From Ophiothrix spiculata (lineage: Eukaryota > Echinodermata > Ophiuroidea > Amphilepidida > Ophiotrichidae): a DNA stretch of 48,373 nt. The position numbers and the translations under genes are program-made. Positions 1 to 9,900 of this stretch are shown one piece after another; the first letter of the stretch is position 1; each line of letters opens with the position of its first letter. The notes below the pieces were generated by a model. It did no database searches. It saw only the letters and a list, made by a program, of their open reading frames with translations, and was not told the DNA's origin. The stretch lies in NCBI GenBank assembly GCA_000969725.1, contig JXSR01S004054.1. The stretch is one strand, 5' to 3'.

Positions 1-203
1 TGCTCACGCGCTACGCGCGCTCGAATATCAATGCTCTCCTTATTACCTCCAGGAGAGCTTTTTAAAACTCCCCTGGCTATTTTAAAACTTAGTCCCTGTG
101 ACGTATTTGGACAGCGAATTTCTTAACTTTGTGGAATGGGATATTGTGAGATTCAGTGTGGTTAGGGTCAAAAAGATCCTTATAATGTTGACAGTGTAGT
201 GCA
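1..203. other. No gene seen; short hairpin
   Basis: No coding signal was found. A 7-bp stem (GCTCTCC / GGAGAGC) sits at about 34-59. This may be intron or upstream flank of the plus-strand WDR31 gene, but nothing shows that directly. Confidence 0.4.
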
Positions 204-448
204 TTGGCGTAGCCAGGGGGTTGCGGAAGGGGCGCGCGCACCCCGGGGGTCTACAAAAAATGGGAAAAAGGAATGACAAAAATAATAGGAAAACAACGAA
301 AAAAGGATGCAGTAGTCCTAAATACTGCTAATAATACATTTAGCGACCGTCCAATACAGGTAGGTACCCCTAGTAACCCCTGGATCAGTCGCCGTTTTGG
401 ACAAGGTTTTTTTGCGCACCCCGGGGTCCGCAATCCTGGCTCCGCGTA
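204..448. mobile_element. Small TIR element (GGCGTAGCC ends)
   Basis: The left end reads GGCGTAGCCAGG and the right end is its near reverse complement (CCTGGCTCCGCGTA). Both ends carry a matching inner GC-rich block (GCGCACCCCGG). The short open frame inside codes for nothing recognisable. This looks like a non-autonomous DNA transposon of about 245 bp; no target duplication was resolved. Confidence 0.5.
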
Positions 449-873
449 TGTAGTGGAGTATGGTCTGGGTATCATCCTATAATGGATCACTGATAGATTA
501 AAATCCTTTTTCTTTCTTCAAAAACTTACAATGTATCCACAATTCTGACATAAACTACCGCAGAGTTTCTAGATAGAAATACATTTATTGCAAGATGTTA
601 AACCTTCAATTTTATTCCACTCTGCTTTATGGATATCAATCACCATTATTTTAGAGTTTGTTGAGCTGTCTTCAAGTGTCGCTAATTTATCCATGATAAT
701 TGAATCTTGTGCAGATGTGGTTTCTACCAGATCATATTAATTCATTGAAGAAAAAAAAACATTAATTAGCTTTGAGACAAGGAGTAATGGTGATTGGAAG
801 TTGCACATACTAATTAATATTCAGAAAAAAATTATCATTCCTGGGTAATTATCACTGAATTTGTCATAATATC
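449..873. other. AT-rich DNA, nothing recognised
   Basis: No gene, splice-bounded exon or repeat pair was recognised. Confidence 0.4.
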
Positions 874-1233
874 ATAAGGCCAAGTAACAAAAATAACCTG
901 TTGATCGTCCCCTCCCTCACCGATTTTTGACGCCGCACCAATTTTTTTGTTATTTTTTTTTTTTTAAATCCCCAAAACAGAACAAAAAAATCAACAAAAC
1001 ACTTTTTAATTGGTATTGACAAGTGAACAGGATCCTCATTGTTGCACTTTAATAACCCTAAAATACCATAATATCATCTTCAAATATGTTATGGTGGGCC
1101 TGGTGGCCAACTTGGACATGGCAACCATCTTGGAAAAAATAACAAAATAACAAATAATAATAAAGGGCCTCCCTCACCAACTTTCCGGAAAAGTCTGGAC
1201 GATCAACTGGTTATTTTTGCTAATTGGCCTAAT
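874..1233. mobile_element. TIR element, TAAGGCCAA family, copy 1
   Basis: Inverted ends of about 35 bp: the left begins TAAGGCCAAGTAACAAAAAT and the right end, reversed, begins TTAGGCCAATTAGCAAAAAT. Both continue into a GTTGATCGTCC block. Copies with related ends lie at 15603-15948 and 18491-18817. There is no coding capacity, so it is probably a MITE. Confidence 0.7.
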
Positions 1234-1410
1234 ATATCCAATTATTATTGTAATTTGTGCTAAAATTGTGTCAGAATATATGATTGGTGGATTCATTATT
1301 TATGCTACATGGTCAATGTATTAATATCAAATTAGTGCGGAATTATATGATAGAAATGTGCAGAACCAGGGAAATTAAAAAAGGGAATAAGTACTTATAT
1401 TGACTACCAT

Positions 1411-1906
1411 TATAAAGGGGCATTAGACAAAATTTTAAACTTTATTTGTGGATGATTTATACACTTAATATGATAGAAAATAACAGTTAATTGCTAAATA
1501 TTTGGAACATTTTTGATCCAAACCTTTAGTAAAGTCTAGAATTTTATTTTGTTTGTTGATCCTGGGTATGAGGCTATTTTATTAACGTATGTATTGATGC
1601 TATATATATGCTATATAATATATCAAGAAAGAGACGAGGATTTGTTTCTGAAATATTCTTTCCACATCATAGATGGCAGAAAAAAAATCGAGTCGGCATC
1701 AACTCTCCTGATAAAGCCAAATTTAAAGTTTCAACAACGATAATTAAAAATAAAAGAAATATCTCAATATTTTTATTTAGGATTTGAATTTGAAAATGAA
1801 ACTTTGCACGCTGTCATTATTACTACTTATGTCAAATGATGTAAAAATCTAAAAATGTTTAGGGAAAAGTTTGAGGAGGATGCTGAACTTGTTCAATGCC
1901 CCTTAA
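1411..1906. mobile_element. MITE family A, copy 1
   Basis: Starts AAAGGGGCATTAGAC and ends with the near reverse complement (TTCAATGCCCCTTA), about 496 bp. It aligns through its whole interior with 8953-9813 once the nested 356-bp element in that copy is removed. A 64-codon open frame inside (from 1549) is not conserved in the second copy and is unlikely to be a gene. Confidence 0.75.
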
Positions 1907-2288
1907 TGAAGGGTGAGCTATTGTATCCCACTGTACTTTCCTTGTCGTACTTGCAAGTGTGTGCTGTCTACTTGCAATTAAACTTTTGTAATATTTGAGG
2001 ACAATGTTCCCTCTGAGGTTTTTGAGCTTGTGCTAATTTCAACCAATATGACAAAATTGAAGAGGTGCTTGTCTTTCTCGCCCATTTTTCAGAAAATTGT
2101 TATGGTAATATTCCCAACTCCTGCGCCAATGGCACGCTATACCGTTAACAGAAACACTGTTTGGGGATTCGTATGTGATGAGTTTAGCTGAGTTTCATTT
2201 CAGTCCGGTTCAGATTGGGAGCATACAACTGTTCATAACACTTTTATACGCTGATGTAAATGTAGAAATGGTATTTTTAACCTTTCCC
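1907..2288. other. Unique-looking DNA, nothing recognised
   Basis: No repeat partner, exon or gene seen. Confidence 0.35.
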
Positions 2289-2512
2289 TTGGGGTCAAAG
2301 GTCAAATTTTCAACTTTGTCCGATTTCAAAGGTTAAGGTCTCAAAATGTTCGTCTTGGACCAGCGATCAAAAGTGTCAATGGTGACCCCATCGTCCGACC
2401 TTAAACTGGGGGTCAAAGGTCAAAAGAAAGGTCAAATTTTCAACTTTGTCCGATTTCAAAGGTTTGGGTCAAAGGTCAAAAGAAAGGTCAAATTCACAAC
2501 TTAGTCAGGCGG
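2289..2512. repeat. AGGTCA-rich repeat, array 1
   Basis: GGTCAAAGGTCA-type direct hexamer repeats occur several times, along with phrases such as TTTTCAACTTTGTCCGATTT and GACCCCATCGTCCGACC. The reverse-complement phrases recur at 34788-35145. The hexamer AGGTCA is the classical nuclear-receptor half-site and spacing 1 gives DR1-like sites; receptor binding here is inference only. Confidence 0.6.
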
Positions 2513-2827
2513 AGGCATCGTGATCGACACTCTGTGTCGAGAACCGCGCGACCCGAGAACTGCGTATTCTTTTTCAAATTTAAAATCAAGATCTATTGGA
2601 CTTGAACCTACCCAAATTTTATTTTCCATTATTATGTAAAAATTGTATTTTCAATTTAAAAATATGTGCAGTCTATTAGAAAATAGTCGGCATTTTATCA
2701 TCATCATATGTTTGCTAATGTTGTGGAACTTGTGTCGTCAGGCACATAAGAAAAGAAGACCCCATTTGGTAACCTGATTTGAACGTTATGTAGGGCATTG
2801 CGATTGGAAAACAAGCAAGGCTTGAAA

Positions 2828-3224
2828 CCCGGGGGGGGGGGTTACTTAGTACAAAAGTGTTTACAGGGATGTGCCGCAAACTTGGGTAGCAAAATCAGGC
2901 TGTCTGGTATTTCAATGGGTCCTTTTTCTTTGCAAAATGTGGTATTTTGATGGGCCTGTTTTCCAAAATTTTATAAAATTTTCGCCAAAATGGCGCAAAT
3001 TTTGGATTTTTTTCTAAATTTCAAACAAAAATCAGAAAATTTTCGCCAAATTAGCATTAATTTTTGGGGAAAATTTCATTTTTTGTATAAACTCGACTCA
3101 AAATGTTTGGAATTTGGTATATGGATGGGTCCCTTTTTCTTAAATATTGGTATATACATGGGTGGTACTTCAAATTTCCCAGTGGCACACCCCTACCAAA
3201 ACCAAAATTGAGTACCCCCACGGG
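2828..3224. mobile_element. Poly-G-ended TIR element family F, copy 1
   Basis: Begins CCCGGGGGGGGGG-TTACTTAGTAC and ends TTGAGTACCCCCACGG. It is flanked by an exact 8-bp direct repeat GCTTGAAA (2820-2827 and 3225-3232), consistent with a target-site duplication. The interior shares long phrases (TATTTCAATGGGTCCTTTTT, GCAAAATGTGGTAT) with 38407-38765. An 8-bp duplication suggests hAT-type mobilisation. Confidence 0.8.
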
Positions 3225-3232
3225 GCTTGAAA

Positions 3233-3654
3233 TTGAAGTAGGGCTGCTGTGCTTGATGTTGTAATCAGAGTGTTGTTTTGTAGTGAATATTAGCAGTGTC
3301 ATTTAATTAAACGGTATCATGATACACGGAACATTTTGTGAGCACATGATTTTCTTCTAGGCATGGTCTTGACAAAACAAACATTTCTAACTTGCTGAGA
3401 CGTATTTAAATTGTTGAATTAGATTCGAGATCCCGAATTTATTTCCGCATGTATTAGTATTGGAAAGCATGTGTGTGCATTTTATGCATTTGCTTCATGA
3501 GAAAAGAGAAAAATATGTGTATGGATGCCCTTAGTCGTAGTTCTTCATTTTAAATGGTTTATCTCAAATCTATTTTTAAACCAAATCTAACAATACTGCT
3601 TTAAATAAAAGGAAAATAAATGAGTGAAAAGGTTGGTATAATTGTAGGATTTGC
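3233..3654. other. AT-rich DNA, nothing recognised
   Basis: No gene or repeat partner recognised. Confidence 0.35.
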
Positions 3655-4138
3655 ATTTAAAATTGAATATGCCAGAGTAAGAAAACCCCAACTCAAATAG
3701 CTCCCTTCTGTTAAATTCTGTAAAATATAAATGCATACAAATCTCTGAAAATGCCTTCAAATCACTAAAAAGCATTTCCATGTCTATATCCCAATCATAG
3801 TGTCACATTTGACCTTGTAGTTGACTTTTTTAGACATTGTTAGATAATTGTTATAGTCCTTAGTTCCTATATTTAAACAGCCGTACAACAAAACCCCAAC
3901 TCCATGAGCTCCCCGCTGCAACTATACACTAGAAAAATTATCTAACAATGTGTAAAAAGTCAACTACAAGGTCAAATGTGACACTATGATTGGGATATAG
4001 ACATGGAAATGCTTTTTAGTGATTTGAAAGCAATTTCAGAGATTTGTATGCATTTATATTTTACAGAAGGGAGCTATTGGAGTTGGAGTCTTCTTGTACT
4101 GGCGTATTCAATTGTAGGTTGTGTATTTAAAATTAGCT
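3655..4138. repeat. Long foldback: about 190-bp arms, 85-bp loop
   Basis: Positions 3655-3853 and 3939-4138 are near-perfect reverse complements. For example, AAAAAGCATTTCCATGTC in the left arm is matched by GACATGGAAATGCTTTTT in the right. Similarity continues through CAAATGTGACACTATGATTG. The loop contains a further copy of a CCCCAACTC...GAGCTCCC phrase present in the arms. If transcribed it would form one long RNA hairpin. It could be a foldback transposon or a young MITE; no coding content. Confidence 0.85.
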
Positions 4139-4653
4139 TTGAATTAGCAATGATGCCTCGTGATGGAATTGATGGATAGACCTTTTCAAAATTCAAAGGA
4201 TGGCTTTGATTCTGTGTGTTTTCTGCTCTTCCACGTACTTTATAAAACAAACAAGCATCATGTTAGAAGATAATACATGATTCATGTTGAAACTTAATAC
4301 TTAGCTGATCTTGAATTACCTACACTTGTGATCTACTTGATGTATAATGCATTGATTTATTTAAGAATTGAAGAGCTCTGAGTGCTAATCGGGTTTAGGC
4401 ATGGTTGATCCATTCTTAGAAAAGTGACTACCATATGATTATGCCTCAAATTTTATGGAGTTACTGAGTAAATATTGTCGTAAGTACATTTGCTCTATCA
4501 CATTTGGGCAAGCTACATGAGAGTTCAGATCTACATCCATTTAGATTTTCTGAGATCCACTTCAATCTAGATCTGATAGATGGTACCAGTGTGACCATCT
4601 CATACACTGTGTTTGGATTGACAGTTCATGTAAAGTATGACAAGTAAGCAGTG
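4139..4653. other. AT-rich DNA, nothing recognised
   Basis: No exon, gene or repeat partner found. Confidence 0.35.
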
Positions 4654-5363
4654 CAGTGGCGTAACACGCCAGAGAGAGGTGGAGCACCGTCCCAAAATTA
4701 CCCGATTTAATTTCTTCCCCCTCCTCCCCACAGAGCAGCGGAATCAGTATTTTAATTTTAGGTGAGGTGATTTTAAGGACACAGTTAACCCCTCATTTTC
4801 GTGTAAAATAGGCCAAAAATGACAAAAAATCATTTTGGGCCATGCATTCGTAGACATGTGTTTCTAGATTCTAAAAAGCATAAGAGGTCCAACTTTTATT
4901 TTTTCAAAATTTAGTTAGGTTGTTTACAAGTTAATGGTCCAAGAACAGGGTTTTTTTGGACCTTGGTCCAAAAGCATACATTTTGGTCCGAAACTGACCT
5001 AACCATCATCTTCTACATGAAAATCCACATCTAGAAATGTATACTTTTTTATGGATTTACTTATCGGTTGCTGAGTTACAAAGCATAACATATTTCTGAA
5101 AATGAGGGATTAACTTGTGCCCTTAAATGAGTAACAATCAAAATATTTTAGTAAAGTATATTCTGGAAATCTGCTCCGCATGCAAAAAGTGGCCAATAAA
5201 ACAATGCAATTTTTTACCTAAAATTATTTTAAAATATTGGTCTTCACGCGAGGAGCAAATCAGAAAGTGTTGTAAAACTATGGCAAATGGCAAATTTTGT
5301 TCCCTCCACCTAAGGTGACGCCCGGGGAAACATGCCCCATTTGTCCCTTTAGCTACGCCTCTA
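4654..5363. mobile_element. TIR element with a nested TIR element
   Basis: Outer ends: CAGTGGCGTAAC and, reversed, TAGAGGCGTAGC. Inside, 4770-5130 has its own inverted ends (TTTTAAGGACACAGTTAACC / GGATTAACTTGTGCCCTTAAA) with TCATTTTC continuing both arms. This suggests one element inserted in another. The outer ends are short, so its boundaries are less certain than the inner ones. Confidence 0.5.
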
Positions 5364-5365
5364 CC

Positions 5366-5580
5366 CTTTAATCTCTTCTTTCTATCCTCCCTTTCCCCTT
5401 CTCTCTCCATTCTTTCCTTTCTAATTATTTTTCCTTCCCCTTTCTCTTTACCTTTTTGTTTTCTGATTTTCTCTTGCTCTCTTTTTCCTTTTCTTTCTCT
5501 TTCCCCTTCTTTTTTCTCTTTCTTTTCCTTTTTTTCTTCTACTTCCCATTCATTTTCTTTTCTTTCCCTTTATTTTTTCC
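5366..5580. repeat. Polypyrimidine (CT-rich) tract
   Basis: About 210 bp of nearly uninterrupted C/T on the plus strand (TTTCCCCTTC, CTTTTTCC and similar), all purine on the other strand. It is low-complexity DNA in a presumed WDR31 intron and a candidate for triplex or H-DNA behaviour. Confidence 0.85.
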
Positions 5581-5691
5581 CTATGGCTGTAGATATATGT
5601 AGATTTGAGCTCTTGTCCAGCTTGTCCCATTTTTCGCTATCAAACATAAATGCTAAATTCAGCAGTCTCTATACAAGGGACCATTAACCAA

Positions 5692-5903
5692 CATTTGTAG
5701 GGGGCTGATGCAAAAAGGTTGGTGGCTTAAAAATTGTTGAGGTCTGAAAGGGGTCCTGCAATCACCCTAATATAATGTGATTTTCTGTGGAATCCAACCA
5801 TATTTTCTCTGGAAAAAGGGCGCCCTGATAAATTATGAAGCCCGAAAAAGGGGGCCCTTTATTTATTTTTTTTTGCATCAAGCCCCTAACAATTGTTTGT
5901 GAA
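5692..5903. mobile_element. Small TIR element (GGGGCTGATGCAAAAA ends)
   Basis: Left end TTTGTAGGGGGCTGATGC is mirrored by GCATCAAGCCCCTAACAATT at the right. About 210 bp, no coding capacity. Confidence 0.6.
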
Positions 5904-6752
5904 GAGTATGCAACTCATTTGTGACTTGACCCACCTTAACAACTAAGCTCCTCATTTCTATCTTATTTTGTATCGTCTTTATATTACTACAGTACTTCAA
6001 AAGAGGAAATTATATTCATGATCGTGAATTTCTTATTCCAAATTGGTTGTATTTAGTGTAAATTATAGAATTTTTAGTATGTTTGGGGTTACCATATAGA
6101 AAAGAAAAAGTCATTTTGCATTTGGGGGTATATTGACGTAGTGTATATTTTCTTTCCTTGGTGGACTTCTATTTTCAAATTTTTTGGTTTTGGTATAATT
6201 TGCGTGTACAAATCATCATGATTAAAATTGATGTTATTCTTAGTAATTGTGTGCATTTTTACTTTCTTTTGGCTATGGGACAAATGCGGTGTGTTCAGCG
6301 GTAAAATGCAGTGGACCCACGAGTTGAAAATCTCTGCGCAAAATTAATATACGCTCATATCAGATGAGTCAACTTAATTTGGAATATGTTATGTTTGAAT
6401 AATATAATTATTAATAGTTTATACTCTTTTCTATTTATATTTGATATGACGTTGATGTATGTCCATTGTTACCATTCATTTGACACAAATCAGTGTTTCA
6501 GCAAATGATGTATAATCAGCTCATGAATTTGATATACTGGTGCAATGAAATTGGAAAATTTAGTTCAAAAAACAATGTTTGGGCATGGACTCCAGTCTAA
6601 ATCAATTTTAGGATATTGATCCAAGCTAAAAATGATTTAAATGGAAAACATGTATACATCATAAAGGAACCAATTTTCTTGTGAAAAGTTACAAATTACA
6701 TCTGTCAAACATTGTCCATAACATTTGCCTTTTTTATATATCTTCTATGCAG
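5904..6752. other. Probable WDR31 intron sequence
   Basis: AT-rich and free of recognisable repeats. It ends in a plausible polypyrimidine stretch and the acceptor TATGCAG at 6746-6752 before the first recognisable WDR31 exon. No earlier WD exon was found here. Confidence 0.5.
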
Positions 6753-6906
6753 GTTGCCTATTCCCCTGACTTGGAAGCGTATTTCAGCGGCTCCCGAGAC
6801 AAGCATGTCAACATGTGGAAGCGCGGAACAACCACAGGAGGAATCTGTGAGAAAGTCACCAAACAATTTGTAGGCCATACGCTAGTGGTAACCGGACTAG
6901 CTGCAG
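6753..6906 (+). CDS. WDR31: WDR31 exon a
   Basis: Acceptor TATGCAG and donor GCAG|GTCAGT. Opens in phase 0 and closes in phase 1. Encodes VAYSPDLEAYFSGSRDKHVN, then WKRGTTTGGICEKVTKQF and VGHTLVVTGLAA. A family-C palindromic element begins only about 7 bp past the donor. Confidence 0.92.
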
Positions 6907-9900
6907 GTCAGTTCACATGTTCATCAAGAAAGTCGTATCTGCAATAGCTGCCATTTGTCATAAATTTGCATTGTACATTGTATAATGTCCAGTCTTGGGT
7001 CAGTGGCACCTGAAAACCATTTCAAGAGCCACACCTGAAGAACCATTTCAAGAGCTACTGACATATGAAAGAGAAAATTTTAGGGATTTTATGCATCCTA
7101 GTGTTAGTTATTAAATAAAAATAACAAATGGCAGCCATTGCAAATACGACTTTCTTGCACTCACATGACGAGTTCTCACACAAAAATGCTGCAGATTTAG
7201 GCCTTAAAATTTGGTTTGTTTGGTATAACTTGGCCAACTTTTTTGGACTTTTCAGAAAAAGAGAATATTTTTTCATACTTTTTTTTTACTTAAAAAAAAT
7301 CATACCTTTTATGTGTGTGGGGGGGGGGGCGCTTAAGTATAATGCTGCAGGCATAACGTGACCAAGAAAATGGTGAATTAGGGTTTTTTGTGACTTGAGG
7401 ACAGAAGGGTGAATCAGGTGACACCATTTAGGGTATCAATAGCAGGCATTTTCAAGAGATAGGGTACTTTTTCAAACCCTAGTGTTAAAACAGTAACAGT
7501 AAAATCCCCATTTAGGGTGTGATTATTGGAAAAAGAGTATATTTTGGCTTCAGAAAAAATCACTCTTTAGAGGGTGTTTTGAAAAACTGTGGTCACGCTA
7601 TGCCTGCAGCATTATACTTGAGTGGCCCCCGGGCCTCTTATATTCCAAATACACAAAGATCCTGCCACAACACTCGTTTGTTTTCATGGATCCTTTTTTA
7701 TTCAACTCTGTATCAATAGACATTCTGTGAAGTATTTTTTTTTATAAAGTTCCAAACCGACAGACATAATTTTTTTCTCTCATGTTAAACAGAATATTTT
7801 TAGGTCTTATCGAACTAAATCAAGACACCAACTCCTCAAGTCTTTCTTGCATGCTCAGTGTTATAGTTTTGGTATTCCCGGTACTCAAAATTTGGGCTAT
7901 CAATATGTAGACCAAACACTCACTGATGAGTAGAGACAGATTTAATACTTTTAAACACAAATCAAACAAACAAACAAAAACATGTTAAGGTGAATACATC
8001 CCATTTTTACTTAACAATCTAGAAAGGCAATGCTACCCATACCCATTGCCCTCTCCCCCTCAAAAAAAAAATGAAATACCTGCATGAGACTATATCTTCA
8101 TCAGCAATTTGAAATCTTCAATTTAGACCAGGCAATTCAGCATTCAAATAGAACATTAAACTTGAAAAAATATTTAAAGAGAAAATAAAATTGCAACATC
8201 CTAAATATTAACAAATTTAGATTCCATATTGATATACAGCTCTGTTGTATCTAATTTTCCTATATTCAGTGTGTATACTTTTATATGTGAAAGTCTTCAG
8301 AGATATTTGTCCGGGGGGGGGAGGGCACTCAATTATAATGTTGCAGGCATAGCGTGACCACAGTTTTTCAAAATACACCCTAAAGGATGATTGTTCCTGA
8401 AGCCAAAATATACCCTTTTCTTTCCATTCACAACCTAAATCGAGAATTTCCTGTTACTGTTTTAACACTAGGGTTTGAAAAAGTACCCTATTTCTTTAAA
8501 ATGAGCTAAAATTGCTACTTTTGATACTCTAAATGGTATCACCTGATACACCTTTCTGTCCTCAACAACAACCCTAATTAACTTTTTTCTTGGTCACGCT
8601 ATGCCTGCAGCATTATACTTGAGTGCTCTTCCCCCCCTCCCCGGGATATTTTCCTTGTGTTAAATTAAATTACTTGCCCTATATAATAACACGGGTTTTG
8701 TTTTATGTTTCAATTAGGAGACAACCAGATCTGTTTGCCTGCAGTCAAGGGAAAACTAGGTTGAGGGGGGGGGAGGTTGGATACTTACATACTTTTACAT
8801 GTTACCATCATCAAGCAAGCCTGTCCAAATCACACCCAAAACATGGATCTTGAATGCTAATTTTAAACTCTTATCAGAGCTATACATCCAAAAAAGGATA
8901 CCATTTCACAAATTATGTAATAATACACATTTGTTTTCTATCAAAATACCAGTTTAAAGGGGCATTGGACAAAATTTCAAATTTTATTTGAGGACGATTT
9001 ACACTTCATATGTTAGAAAATAACAGTCAATTACCAGATATCGGGAATATTTTGATCAAACCTTAAAGGTGCAATTTATGATTTTGATGTGACAAATACC
9101 TCCCCTGTTTTCTAGCTACATAAGAAGTAGAGTACATCATAAATATATACTGAAAATTTCACTTGATTCCGATCATTCGTTTCCAAGTTACAAACTTTTT
9201 AGCATTTTGAAAATCCCCATAGGTTACTGTGTTGTAATTACTGTCGGGGCCCCGACAATAATTAAAAAATGATACATTTTCTCACTTTTCTCAAAAATGC
9301 AAGCACATATGAAAGAATGGTTTGGGGTATACCAGTTGTCGATTCTTATAGGTTAAAAAACTCGATTTTGATAGAGGTGACCTTGAGGGTGAAAAGTGGA
9401 TCATGAATTGCCCCTTTAATTCAGGAAAGTCAAAAATTTGAATTTTATTTTGTTTGTTGATTTTGGGTATGAGGCTATTCTGTAAACATATTTATTGATG
9501 CTATAAATTAAGAGGAGACCAAAATTTGTTTGTAAAACATTCCTGTCACATAGATTGCAGATAAATCAAAAGAAATTGAGTTTTCATTAGATCTCCTGAA
9601 AACGCCCATTTTAAAAATTCATCTATAGAGGACAGTATTTATCAATTAAAAATATATGAATATCTAAATATTTCAATATATTGGGTTTTAATTTGACAAT
9701 GAAAGTTTGCATGCTGTCATTATTACCGCTAATACTTCAAATGATGCAAAAATCTCAAAATGCTTGGGGAAAAGTTTGGGGATGATGCTGAACTTGTCCA
9801 ATGTCCCTTTAATTCCTACTTTTTATTTATCAGATTAGTACAAAACAAACCCCAAAGTCTCCAAGATAGTGACAAATTAAACCCATAATAAACCAAACTT

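Noticed and set aside
1-6752. N-terminal WDR31 exons
   Set aside because: I looked for the GGKDKTV and GHE...ITK blocks on the plus strand and found nothing convincing; they probably lie upstream of the window.
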